From positions 1-21,737 of the forward strand of contig CAMQJB010000037.1 in the NCBI GenBank assembly GCA_947002045.1: a stretch of 21,737 nucleotides of DNA, read 5' to 3'. Of the stretch, positions 5,702-14,014 are shown piece by piece. The position numbers were made by a program, and so were the translations under genes. The stretch is from an uncultured Collinsella sp. GTDB lineage: Bacteria > Actinomycetota > Coriobacteriia > Coriobacteriales > Coriobacteriaceae. Each line of letters starts with the position of its first letter. The first letter of the stretch is position 1. The notes beneath the pieces are model-generated. The model worked only from the letters and a program-made list of their open reading frames with translations. It did no database searches and was not told the origin of the DNA.

Positions 5702-8005
5702 CTACTTGCGACGAAGCAGCGCCGAGACCTCGGGCATCTTAAAGACGAAGGCAAGACCAAAAGTTACAGCGAGCGAGACGACGCCTGCAACACAAACGTA
5801 GCCCAGGGTAATGAGGATCGAGCTGCCAAGCGCTCCGACAAAGTGCTCAAGTGCCCACATGACGCCGGCGCCCGCGGCAGCGCCCAAGCCACCGAACAGT
5901 AGGCCGAAGAAACCGCCATGCAGGATAGACTTGACCTGAAGGCCATGCAGACGACGGCGCAGCCACCACAGTGAGCATCCGACCAAGACCACGTAGTCAA
6001 CGACGTACGAAAGCGCAATTGCCGGCATACCGTAGCCCAGCACCACGCCAAACAGCAGCACCGAACCGGCCTGGCCGATAGCGGAGTACAGGCAATAGCG
6101 GCTATAAGGTTTCATATCGAGCAGGGCCGAGAAGCTCTTCTGCATCAGCACGACCACGCCGTAGAGCGGCAGGGAAAGTGCCAGATAGATAAGGAACTCC
6201 GACACCAGCGCCACACCGGATTCATCGAACTTGCCGGCGCAGTAGATCATGTTGAGCGGACGGGCGAAGACGATCAGATACATCGCAAACGGAATCAGGA
6301 AGAAGAACATCTGGGCGACACCGCGCGAAATGCCCGTGCGGACGCTGTCGTAATCCTTCTCCTGCGCATCGTGAGAGAGTTCGGTATAGAGTGCCGTCGA
6401 AAGCGAGGCGGCGATCAGCGCATAGGGCAATGTGTACCACAGGCGCGCATATGCGATGACGGAAGGGCCGGTCTCGGGCTGCACCACCAGCGCGGCGGCA
6501 TTGGTAATGGAGGTCGAGACAAACATGCACACCGTGGCGAGCAGCGTCGGGATACCAAGCGCGATCGTCTGTCGCAGCGCGGGATCCTTAAAGTCGATAT
6601 GGATATGAGGATGCACGCCATGCTTGCCAAGCGCGGGAATCTGGCAGGCCATCTGGACAAAGACGCCGAGGGTCGTACCAACTGCGATCAAGATAATACC
6701 GGCCTGCTCGCCAAATTGTGCAGACACGGGAGCAAAGCCCATAAAGCTGGCGATGACGATGACATTGTTGAGAACCGGGGCAAACGTCGACCAGAAATAG
6801 TCGCGGTGTGCGTTGAGAACGCCCGAGAACACCGAGCCCAAGCCATAAAACAGAATTTGAATAGCAAAGAAGCGGAACATGAACGCAGCGGTATCCATGC
6901 TGCCGCCATCGCCCGAAAGGAACGACTGCGTCCAAATAAAGCCGGGAGCAAACACGGTGCCCAGCAGCGAGATACCGCCCAGCAGCAGAAGCAGAATACC
7001 AAGCAGGTTGCCGACATACTCGTTCGATGCCTCGCGACCCTGCTCGCGCCTCACACCCATATACACCGGCAAAAACGCCGTAACGAGCATGCCGCCCATC
7101 ACGAGCTCGTAGAGCATGTTGGGCAGGTTGTTGGCAACCTGATAGGAGGACGAGAGCAGCGACATACCGATGGCGGCCGCCATGGCCCACGTGCGGATAA
7201 ACCCGGTGACACGCGACACGATGGTCAGCACGGTCATAAGGCCAGCAGAACGACCAACCGTGGAGTAGTCCGACGAACCCATATCGTCTACGTCGTCCTG
7301 AGAGTCCTCATAAACCTCATCTTGTGGCGGCAAATCGTCCAAGACGGCAAAGGAGCCGGTCATCGCAAAGGGATCGTCAACCAAAACGGCGTCATCAGCA
7401 GGTGCGGCGTCATCGCTGTTCGGCATGTTGTTACCGGATACGGCATCATCATCGAATATGGCATGGTCGCCAAACACCGTGTCAACTTCATTGGCGGCGA
7501 CGGTTCGGGCAGAAAACGACAAAGGGTCCCAGTCGTCATCACCGTCGATGGCCACGCCCTCGACGGGATCGGTCGAACCAAGCGGCGACCATTCGTCATC
7601 CGAAAGAAGCGGTTCGCCATCATCATGAGCCGTGGGCTTGGCGGAATGAGCGGCAGGAGCGCTCTGCGGTGTGCTCTTTCCCTGGGCTGCCATCAAAAAC
7701 ACCGCCGTCTCATCGGGACGCGGCTCACGAGGAGCCTCGGAGGCGATCGGCATCACGCTGGCGCTCGATTGAGCGGCGGCCAAAAAGACAGCCGTCTCAT
7801 CGGGACGAGCCGAAGAAAGAACCGTACGGGGAAGTGCCGTGCCGGCACCGGCGGCACGCAAGTACACGGCCGTCTCGCCCGGGTCAGCGGCAGCGGACCA
7901 GGCGTTTCGAATCTCGTTATCGAACGAAGCGGCCTCGGGCGCGGGCGTCTGAGGAGCCGACCCTTTTGCAAAGTGAGCTCCGCGCTTTGATTCTTCCTGC
8001 GGCAT
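5702..8005 (-). CDS. murJ: Lipid II flippase MurJ (MviN family) with long acidic N-terminal extension
   Basis: Flips the peptidoglycan precursor lipid II across the cytoplasmic membrane. 767 aa, against roughly 510-550 for the core family. The membrane core starts near residue 248 (STVGRSAGLMTVLTIVSRVTG) and shows the conserved arginines near 265 and 271, the family stretch NNLPNMLYELVMGGMLVTAF and multiple helices to the C-terminus. The first 247 residues are hydrophilic, Asp/Glu- and Ala/Pro-rich and probably disordered in the cytoplasm. They hold three copies of P-[DG]-E-T-A-V-[FY]-L-x-A-A (residues 42-52, 68-78, 97-107) and two of D-D-[ED]-W-x-P-L (136-142, 156-162). ATG at 8005 with AGGA 7 nt upstream, 3 nt after the ybaK stop. 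In mycobacteria the MurJ homologue has a regulatory cytoplasmic region binding an FHA protein; a comparable role here is inference. Confidence 0.95.
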   Translation of the reverse strand: MPQEESKRGAHFAKGSAPQTPAPEAASFDNEIRNAWSAAADPGETAVYLRAAGAGTALPRTVLSSARPDETAVFLAAAQSSASVMPIASEAPREPRPDETAVFLMAAQGKSTPQSAPAAHSAKPTAHDDGEPLLSDDEWSPLGSTDPVEGVAIDGDDDWDPLSFSARTVAANEVDTVFGDHAIFDDDAVSGNNMPNSDDAAPADDAVLVDDPFAMTGSFAVLDDLPPQDEVYEDSQDDVDDMGSSDYSTVGRSAGLMTVLTIVSRVTGFIRTWAMAAAIGMSLLSSSYQVANNLPNMLYELVMGGMLVTAFLPVYMGVRREQGREASNEYVGNLLGILLLLLGGISLLGTVFAPGFIWTQSFLSGDGGSMDTAAFMFRFFAIQILFYGLGSVFSGVLNAHRDYFWSTFAPVLNNVIVIASFMGFAPVSAQFGEQAGIILIAVGTTLGVFVQMACQIPALGKHGVHPHIHIDFKDPALRQTIALGIPTLLATVCMFVSTSITNAAALVVQPETGPSVIAYARLWYTLPYALIAASLSTALYTELSHDAQEKDYDSVRTGISRGVAQMFFFLIPFAMYLIVFARPLNMIYCAGKFDESGVALVSEFLIYLALSLPLYGVVVLMQKSFSALLDMKPYSRYCLYSAIGQAGSVLLFGVVLGYGMPAIALSYVVDYVVLVGCSLWWLRRRLHGLQVKSILHGGFFGLLFGGLGAAAGAGVMWALEHFVGALGSSILITLGYVCVAGVVSLAVTFGLAFVFKMPEVSALLRRK
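7685..7882 (-). repeat. Threefold P-D-E-T-A-V-F-L repeat in the MurJ N-terminal tail
   Basis: Three units encode PGETAVYLRAA (7850-7882), PDETAVFLAAA (7772-7804) and PDETAVFLMAA (7685-7717), spaced 26 and 29 codons apart. Two of them share an identical 17-bp DNA stretch (7704-7720 and 7791-7807, offset 87 bp), pointing to recent duplication. The linkers are Ala/Ser/Pro-rich. Confidence 0.8.
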
Positions 8006-8008
8006 CGC

Positions 8009-8509
8009 TCAGTCCTCTCTCGTGATCGGGGCAACCGTCGCCCCGCAAAATGCAACTAAGTCATCGGGAGCAAGCTCAAGCTGATAGCCGCGCTTGCCAC
8101 CCGAGATAAAAATGGTATCCCAAAGGACGCATGTCTCATCGATCAGAGTCCGGAAGCGTTTTTTCATACCGACCGGACTGCAACCGCCGCGGACATACCC
8201 CGTCGCGGCAAGCAAATCTTTGACATGCATCATGGTCAGCGACTTTTCGCCTGCGGCGCGCGCGGCGGCCTTGAGGTCGAGCTCGTCGGCAACGGGAATG
8301 CAGCACACGACATGGTCGTTGGACGGCGTCGTGCAGACCAGGGTCTTAAATCCCTGACCGGGCTCCTCGCCAAGCTGCTCGGAAATCGCGACGCCCAGCC
8401 CCGACGATTCGTCGCCATCGTCTTCGTACGTATGGAGAACATAGGAGATGCCGGCGCTTTCCAGCTCGCGCATCGCATTGGTTTTTGACGTCTTAACAGC
8501 CTTTGCCAT
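8009..8509 (-). CDS. ybaK: Cys-tRNA(Pro)/(Cys) deacylase, YbaK/EbsC family
   Basis: Trans-editing enzyme that hydrolyses mischarged Cys-tRNA(Pro), made when prolyl-tRNA synthetase activates cysteine. 166 aa, usual for the family. Start ATG at 8509, with AAAGGA 6 nt upstream (8516-8521); the reading frame is open further upstream but without a ribosome site. Family features: the N-terminal NAMRELESAGISYVLHTYE, the conserved lysine in FKTLVC (Lys55, position of the essential YbaK lysine), the GGCSPVG loop (108-114) and the C-terminal ISGGKRGYQLELAPDDL. First gene of a three-gene operon; its stop is 3 nt before murJ. Substrate specificity is inferred from the family, not proven by the sequence. 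Confidence 0.93.
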   Translation of the reverse strand: MAKAVKTSKTNAMRELESAGISYVLHTYEDDGDESSGLGVAISEQLGEEPGQGFKTLVCTTPSNDHVVCCIPVADELDLKAAARAAGEKSLTMMHVKDLLAATGYVRGGCSPVGMKKRFRTLIDETCVLWDTIFISGGKRGYQLELAPDDLVAFCGATVAPITRED

Positions 8510-8515
8510 GGCACA

Positions 8516-8521
8516 TCCTTT
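8516..8521 (-). promoter_or_regulatory. Shine-Dalgarno site that decides the ybaK start
   Basis: AAAGGA on the minus strand, 6 nt before the ATG at 8509. It rules out the longer frame that begins at 8587. Confidence 0.7.
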
Positions 8522-8546
8522 CCCTCGCAGAGCGACGTAAGGATTA

Positions 8547-8552
8547 AGTATA
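8547..8552 (-). promoter_or_regulatory. Candidate -10 box for the ybaK-murJ-uvrC operon
   Basis: Minus-strand TATACT, 5 of 6 to consensus, 37 nt before the ybaK start. No good -35 hexamer is seen at 16-18 bp. Confidence 0.35.
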
Positions 8553-8591
8553 GGGCCAATTCCGCCGCATATGCCATCTCGACACACAGAA

Positions 8592-8622
8592 GCGCCACCG
8601 AATCAGAAGGAATCGGTGGCGC
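8592..8622 (-). terminator. Stem-loop terminator after uvrA
   Basis: Perfect 10-bp arms GCGCCACCGA (8592-8601) and TCGGTGGCGC (8613-8622), extendable across one mismatch, starting about 20 nt past the uvrA stop. On the minus strand it is followed by TTCTGTGTG, a modest U-rich tail. It separates uvrA from ybaK. Confidence 0.75.
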
Positions 8623-8642
8623 GTCGGTACTACAACGTCTCT

Positions 8643-11522
8643 TTACTGTGCGTCGAGCTGCGCCTGACGCTCACGGTCACGCTTGAGCAACGGCGCCAAG
8701 AACTTGCCCGTGTAGCTCTGCGAACATGCCGCGACTTGCTCCGGCGTGCCTGAGACCACGACGGTTCCGCCGCCATTGCCGCCCTCGGGGCCCATATCGA
8801 TCAGGCGGTCGGCAACCTTGATGACATCAAGGTTGTGCTCGATCACCAGAACCGTGTTGCCCGCATCGACCAGGCGTTGCAACACGTCGAGCAGCTGACG
8901 AACATCCTCAAAATGGAGGCCGGTTGTGGGCTCGTCCAAAATGTAGAACGTCTTGCCTGTCTGGCGACGATGAAGCTCCTTGGCGAGCTTTACGCGCTGC
9001 GCCTCACCACCCGAGAGCGTCGTGGCGGGCTGGCCCAAGCTCACATAACCTAGGCCGACGTCATACAGGGTTTGAAGCTTTCGCTTGATCTGCGGAATAT
9101 TCCCAAAGAAAGCCAGTGCCTCGGCCACGCTCATGTCAAGTACGTCCGAGATAGTCTTGCCACGATAGGTAACCTCGAGCGTCTCGCGGTTATAGCGCTT
9201 GCCGCCACAAGCCTCGCAGGGAACATAAATATCGGGAAGAAAGTGCATCTCAATCTTGATCTGGCCGTCGCCCTTGCACGCCTCGCAGCGTCCGCCGCTC
9301 ACATTAAAGGAGAAGCGTCCCGGCGAGTAGCCACGCGCCTTCGACTCCGGCGTGCTCGCAAACAGCGCACGCAGGTCGTCCCACAAACCAATATAGGTAG
9401 CGGGATTCGACCGCGGCGTACGGCCGATTGGCGACTGATCAATATCGATCACCTTATCGATGCACTCGATACCGTCGATTTTTTTGAACGGGCCCACGGG
9501 ACGCGTAGAGCGATGGATAGCGTTGGTGAGGGCAGGCGCAATCGTATCGGTGACCAAGGAACTCTTTCCCGATCCCGATACGCCGGTTACGACGGTAAGC
9601 GTGCCAAACTCAATCTTGGCGGTAACGTTTTTGAGGTTGTTGGCACATGCTCCCGTAATCTTAAGACAGCCACGTCCGGGGTTGCGGCGTTCATTGGGAA
9701 CTCGAATCATTCGCTTGCCGGTCAGATAGGCACCCGTCATTGATTCGGGGCACGCCATGATGTCAGCGGGCGTTCCCGCGGCGACCACGTGCCCGCCGTT
9801 GACGCCCGCGCCTGGCCCCATATCGATCACATAGTCGGCAGCGCGAATCGTGTCCTCATCGTGTTCAACGACGATAACGGTGTTGCCGATATCGCGCAGG
9901 CGCTCGAGTGTCTTAATCAGCCGCTCGTTGTCGCGCTGGTGAAGACCAATCGAAGGCTCGTCCAGAATATAGAGAACGCCCATGAGGCCCGCACCGATCT
10001 GCGTAGCCAGGCGAATGCGTTGCGCCTCACCGCCGGAAAGCGTCGCCGAAGCACGATCGAGCGTCAGATAATCAAGGCCGACATCAACCAGAAAACGCAA
10101 GCGTTCCAGGATTTCCTTGACGATACGACCGCCGATGAATTGTTGACGCTCGGTGAGCTCAAGGTCCTCAAAAAACTCGAGCGACTCGCGGCACGACAGG
10201 CAGCAAACCTCATAAATGGACTTGCCGCCCACGGTGACGGCGAGCATCTCGGGGCGCAGGCGAGCACCATGGCAGCTCGAACACGGCTCCTCGCGAATGT
10301 ACTTCTCCAGGCGCGCCTTAGTGTTCTCGTTGGTCGTCTCGGTATAGCGCTCGTACAGGATATTGCGCACGCCCGAAAACTTGGTGTCCCACTGGCTGCG
10401 ACGACCGTCGAGCTTTTGATAGTCCACCGAAATCTTCTTGTCGCCCATGCCATCCAAAAACGCACGACGCACCCGCGGGGGCAGGTCCTCCCATGGCGTA
10501 TCGGCACTCACCTTAAAGTGTTTGCAGACCGCAGCAAAAATCTGCGGATAATAGTTGGAATTGCCGAACAGGCTGCCAAAGACTCCGTCGGCAATCGACT
10601 TTGAGGGGTCTTCAATCAGCGCCTCGGCATCGACTGTCTTTTTAAAGCCCAGGCCATCGCACTCGGGACATGCACCATAGGGCGCGTTGAACGAGAAATC
10701 GCGCGGCTGCAGGTCGTCGATGGAATGCCCGTGCTCCGGGCACGCCAGTGCCAGCGAATACTCCAGCAGCTCGCCCTCGGTTCCCTCGGGAGCGTCGCGC
10801 TCGGGCAGCATGTACACGTTCACGTTACCGTGCGCCAAGGCAGTCGCCTGTTCAACCGACTCGGCGATACGGCCCAGAGAGTTTTCCCGAATCACGATGC
10901 GGTCGACTACGACCTCGATATCGTGCTTGAACTTTTTGTCCAGATCGATGGGGTCGTCGAGCGAGCGTACTTCGCCGTCGACACGCACGCGGCTAAAGCC
11001 CTCAGCCCGAAGATCCTCGAACAATTTTGCGTACTCGCCTTTGCGCCCGCGCACCACCGGTGCCAGCACAAACGCACGACGACCCTCTCCCGCTGCCAGG
11101 ACCTTATCGGCGACCTGGTCGGTGGTCTGGCGCTCGATAACGCGACCGCACTCGGGACAGTGCGGCGTGCCCACGCGTGCAAAAAGCAAGCGAAGGTAGT
11201 CATAAATCTCAGTTACAGTACCCACCGTCGAGCGCGGATTCTTGGACGTCGTCTTCTGATCGATCGAGACGGCCGGCGAAAGGCCGTCGATCGAGTCTAG
11301 ATCGGGCTTGTCCATCTGGCCTAAAAACTGGCGCGCATAACTCGACAGGCTCTCCACGTAGCGACGCTGACCCTCGGCATAGATCGTGTCAAACGCCAGC
11401 GAGCTCTTGCCCGAGCCCGAAAGACCGGTAATGACCACGAGCTCGTCGCGCGGGATGGAAACATCGATATTGCGCAGGTTGTGTTCGCGCGCACCACGGA
11501 TAACGATAGAAGAATCAGACAT
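8643..11522 (-). CDS. uvrA: UvrABC excinuclease subunit A
   Basis: Damage-recognition ATPase that loads UvrB on DNA. 959 aa, full length (E. coli 940). Two ABC-type ATPase halves are visible: Walker A GLSGSGKSS at 33-41 and TGVSGSGKSS near 650; signature TLSGGEAQRIRLA near 495 and TLSGGEAQRVKLA near 837; Walker B YILDEPSIGLH and YILDEPTTGLH. The zinc modules are present: CPEHG paired with CPECDGLG (a CxxH/CxxC variant), CSSCHGARL, and CEACKGDGQ paired with CEACGGKRYN. The start ATG at 11522 has AAGGAGC a few nt upstream. Monocistronic: it has its own terminator on one side and a divergent gene on the other. A LexA-box-like sequence at 11585-11596 may place it in the SOS response. Confidence 0.98.
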   Translation of the reverse strand: MSDSSIVIRGAREHNLRNIDVSIPRDELVVITGLSGSGKSSLAFDTIYAEGQRRYVESLSSYARQFLGQMDKPDLDSIDGLSPAVSIDQKTTSKNPRSTVGTVTEIYDYLRLLFARVGTPHCPECGRVIERQTTDQVADKVLAAGEGRRAFVLAPVVRGRKGEYAKLFEDLRAEGFSRVRVDGEVRSLDDPIDLDKKFKHDIEVVVDRIVIRENSLGRIAESVEQATALAHGNVNVYMLPERDAPEGTEGELLEYSLALACPEHGHSIDDLQPRDFSFNAPYGACPECDGLGFKKTVDAEALIEDPSKSIADGVFGSLFGNSNYYPQIFAAVCKHFKVSADTPWEDLPPRVRRAFLDGMGDKKISVDYQKLDGRRSQWDTKFSGVRNILYERYTETTNENTKARLEKYIREEPCSSCHGARLRPEMLAVTVGGKSIYEVCCLSCRESLEFFEDLELTERQQFIGGRIVKEILERLRFLVDVGLDYLTLDRASATLSGGEAQRIRLATQIGAGLMGVLYILDEPSIGLHQRDNERLIKTLERLRDIGNTVIVVEHDEDTIRAADYVIDMGPGAGVNGGHVVAAGTPADIMACPESMTGAYLTGKRMIRVPNERRNPGRGCLKITGACANNLKNVTAKIEFGTLTVVTGVSGSGKSSLVTDTIAPALTNAIHRSTRPVGPFKKIDGIECIDKVIDIDQSPIGRTPRSNPATYIGLWDDLRALFASTPESKARGYSPGRFSFNVSGGRCEACKGDGQIKIEMHFLPDIYVPCEACGGKRYNRETLEVTYRGKTISDVLDMSVAEALAFFGNIPQIKRKLQTLYDVGLGYVSLGQPATTLSGGEAQRVKLAKELHRRQTGKTFYILDEPTTGLHFEDVRQLLDVLQRLVDAGNTVLVIEHNLDVIKVADRLIDMGPEGGNGGGTVVVSGTPEQVAACSQSYTGKFLAPLLKRDRERQAQLDAQ

Positions 11523-11715
11523 GGAAGCTCCTTGCCTCCTATAACCTCAAATCACACTGTCGATGAGTTTAACGCACTCAACGCGCACAGATGTTCGTAA
11601 TACAAGATTCGCAGACCTTTTGCTTTGCGTGTCGGGTGCTTTGTTTCTCGAAATGCCGTGGAAAGGTTAGAGTAATCTAAAACTGAACTTAATTTGCTGT
11701 AACAGAGGAACGTCC
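11523..11715. other. Divergent intergenic region between uvrA and the LTA-synthase-like gene
   Basis: 193 bp that must carry promoters for both genes. I see no convincing -35/-10 pair on either strand. A small palindrome TTAGA-GTAA-TCTAA lies at 11667-11680, and an imperfect LexA-type site lies on the uvrA side. Confidence 0.7.
11585..11596 (-). promoter_or_regulatory. Possible imperfect LexA box upstream of uvrA
   Basis: Minus-strand GAACATCTGTGC matches 7 of the 8 fixed positions of GAAC-N4-GTTC, the Gram-positive LexA site. It is 63 nt before uvrA. Such a match can arise by chance. Confidence 0.25.
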
Positions 11716-13869
11716 ATGACCGAAGATATCCCCCTTGAAATCACTTCGAGTGGCATGGCCAATCTGCCCATATTCATCGCCGTCCTTATCGTGGCCGCCG
11801 TCGTCGTGCGCGTGTATTTTTCAATCAAACACAACGAAAAACCGCCCATTGCCCGCGTCTTTTGGTGCGCGATGCTCCTCATCCCGCTCGGCATGGTAGC
11901 TGCATGGATTACGAATCAATTGCTCGTAAATGAGGACTGTTCCCTATGGGTCCTTTCTTATTCGGCGCTCGGTGCTGCCGCCGTCATACTTCTTGTCGAG
12001 CCCTTGGTTTCGGGACTTATCGACCAAACCGATCTTGCGACGGGAACGGTTGCCTGTATTTGCCGCGACATCCTTGTCGTCGCCGCTGTTTCAGCGCTCT
12101 CGTTCGTTTCACTCGAAATTGCCTGCAACGAAACGTTCTATCGCATTCCCGCCAACTCATTCGGGTTTTCCGTTGGGCTGCTCGCGACGGTTCTGCTCTC
12201 CCTTTATTTGCTGGGACAGCGTCATGGAGGAGTCATGGCCCTCGTGCCCGTCGTCTGTTGTACCCTTGGCATTGCCGAGCACTTCGTCATAACGTTTAAA
12301 GGCGAGGCCATCCTGCCGAGCGACATTTTGGCATTGGGCACCGCAATGGAAGTAAGTGAGGGATATGAGTTCACCTTCACTGCAGGAATCGTAACCTCAC
12401 TCGCCCTGCTGGAGATTTCCCTGGGGCTTCTTTCGCTTATCCGACCGCGAAAGCTCCGTACGCCCGCCCATGTCTTCCCCGCAATCGCCGCTAACCTCTG
12501 CGCTTTTCTGCTAGTGACCGTTGTGGGGCTCTTGGGCTTTTCCAACATCGACTTGGAGCAGTCGCTGGATTTTGGATTTGACCGTTGGCAGCCCATCACC
12601 ACGTATGCGTCTCAGGGTTTTATCACTTCGTTCACCGAAATGGTCAACGAGTTGCCCATTGAAAAGCCCGAAGACTATACGCCCGATGAGGCGCAGAGCA
12701 TCGAGCAGGAGCTCGCCGCCGCCTACGACAGCACGTATGGCTCGAGCGAGCAGCGCGCGGCGGCCGTTGCCCAGTTCAATGAAATCAAGCCGACGATTGT
12801 TGCCGTCATGAACGAGAGTTTTAGCGACCTTTCGTGCTTTGAGCAGCTCCAGGCGGCCGGGTACACCGGTCCCGCATTCTACAACTCGCTTCCCGACACA
12901 CTTGTTCGCGGCACCATGCTCGCTTCGGTCACCGGTGGCGGAACGGCGAACTCCGAATTCGAATTTTTGACCGGAGCGACAACGGCCTTTGTCGGATTAG
13001 GCAAAATCCCCTATCAGCTGTATCAGATGAATGGCGTCAACAGCCTGGCAAAGGACCTTAAAGAGCTTGGGTATACCACTACCGCTATGCACCCGCAAAA
13101 CCCCGTCAACTACCATCGAGATAAAATCTATCAGCAGCTGGGTTTTGGAGACTTTCTTTCAATCGGCGATTTCGAAGGTGCGCCCTATTACCATGCCGGC
13201 GTATGCGACTACGCCACCTACGACAAGATACTCGACCTGCTCAGAACCGACGAAGCCCCGCAGTTCATCTTTGACGTCACGATGCAAAATCACGGCGGCT
13301 ACGACTATGGCACCGTTCCCGCCGAAGAGCTGACAAACTATTGGGTCGAGGGAGCCAGCGAGGGCGCCAATAGCGCGCTCAATACCTATCTCACCTGCAT
13401 CAATGCATCCGACCGGGACCTCGAGTACTTTATCAACGAGCTCCGCAATATCGGCAGACCGGTTGTTCTTGTCTTTTTTGGCGACCATCAGCCGAGCGCC
13501 GCAACGACTCTCAACGACGAGCTGTACCCTCAGGAAGATACGGCAAGCCACGCTTTCCGTATCTATCAGTCGACCTATTTCGTCTGGGCTAACTATGAAA
13601 TCGCCGGCAATACCGAGCTCAACGTCTACGACACCGTCGGGGCAAACGAGATTGCAGCTATTACCCTTAATAAGATCGGCGCCCCGCTCACTGACTATCA
13701 AAAGGCCCTGCTTGCAACAAGGTCAGATGTGCCCACCATCAATGTCGCCGGCTATATTGGTGCCGACGGGCTGCGCTACGACTTGGAATCTGAAGACAGC
13801 CCATACGCCTCGACGATCGACAAGCTGCAGCGCATGCAATACCTCGAGTTCGCCAGCAAAGTTCAGTAA
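11716..13869 (+). CDS. LTA synthase-like membrane sulfatase-fold enzyme (phosphoglycerol transferase type)
   Basis: Probably transfers phosphoglycerol or a similar group to a surface glycopolymer outside the membrane. 717 aa. About eight hydrophobic helices lie in residues 17-275, more than the five of Staphylococcus LtaS. A linker (about 276-355) and a sulfatase-fold catalytic domain (about 358-660) follow. Residues matching the LtaS active site: Glu367 in VAVMNESFSD, the nucleophile-position Thr410 in GGGTANSEFEF, His526 in MQNHGGYDYG, and Asp590-His591 in FFGDHQPS. The start ATG has AGAGGAAC about 6 nt upstream. Single gene, divergent from uvrA. The true polymer is unknown: lipoteichoic acid itself, or a lineage-specific glycolipid decorated with glycerol phosphate. 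The family is sure, the substrate is not. Confidence 0.9.
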   Translation: MTEDIPLEITSSGMANLPIFIAVLIVAAVVVRVYFSIKHNEKPPIARVFWCAMLLIPLGMVAAWITNQLLVNEDCSLWVLSYSALGAAAVILLVEPLVSGLIDQTDLATGTVACICRDILVVAAVSALSFVSLEIACNETFYRIPANSFGFSVGLLATVLLSLYLLGQRHGGVMALVPVVCCTLGIAEHFVITFKGEAILPSDILALGTAMEVSEGYEFTFTAGIVTSLALLEISLGLLSLIRPRKLRTPAHVFPAIAANLCAFLLVTVVGLLGFSNIDLEQSLDFGFDRWQPITTYASQGFITSFTEMVNELPIEKPEDYTPDEAQSIEQELAAAYDSTYGSSEQRAAAVAQFNEIKPTIVAVMNESFSDLSCFEQLQAAGYTGPAFYNSLPDTLVRGTMLASVTGGGTANSEFEFLTGATTAFVGLGKIPYQLYQMNGVNSLAKDLKELGYTTTAMHPQNPVNYHRDKIYQQLGFGDFLSIGDFEGAPYYHAGVCDYATYDKILDLLRTDEAPQFIFDVTMQNHGGYDYGTVPAEELTNYWVEGASEGANSALNTYLTCINASDRDLEYFINELRNIGRPVVLVFFGDHQPSAATTLNDELYPQEDTASHAFRIYQSTYFVWANYEIAGNTELNVYDTVGANEIAAITLNKIGAPLTDYQKALLATRSDVPTINVAGYIGADGLRYDLESEDSPYASTIDKLQRMQYLEFASKVQ

Positions 13870-13929
13870 GCCCGCCCATTCGCTTGGACCCATCGTATTG
13901 CAAGCACGCTCGGCCCAAATGCATCGCAA

Positions 13930-13959
13930 ATGACTCCCGCTCGCAAACGAGGGTACAAT
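13930..13959 (+). promoter_or_regulatory. Candidate promoter of the mrp/flavoprotein operon
   Basis: ATGACT (13930-13935, 4 of 6) and TACAAT (13954-13959, 5 of 6) with an 18-bp spacer. Start expected near 13966, giving a leader of about 50 nt with a small GGGGC/GCCCC stem (13979-13992). Confidence 0.5.
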
Positions 13960-14001
13960 GACGCTCGTGTCACACCGCGGGGCTCCGGCCCCAACATATA
14001 C

Positions 14002-14008
14002 AAAGGAG
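14002..14008 (+). promoter_or_regulatory. Shine-Dalgarno site that decides the mrp start
   Basis: AAAGGAG, 6 nt before the ATG at 14015. A longer in-frame start at 13958 lies inside the promoter -10 box and is rejected. Confidence 0.8.
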
Positions 14009-14014
14009 TCATAC

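Noticed and set aside
6371..7990. 539-codon open frame antisense to murJ
   Set aside because: Arg/His/Gly-rich translation typical of a shadow frame; the opposite strand encodes continuous membrane helices.
13979..13992. GGGGC/GCCCC stem before mrp as a terminator of the preceding gene
   Set aside because: Only 5 bp, no U-run, and it lies downstream of the likely mrp promoter.
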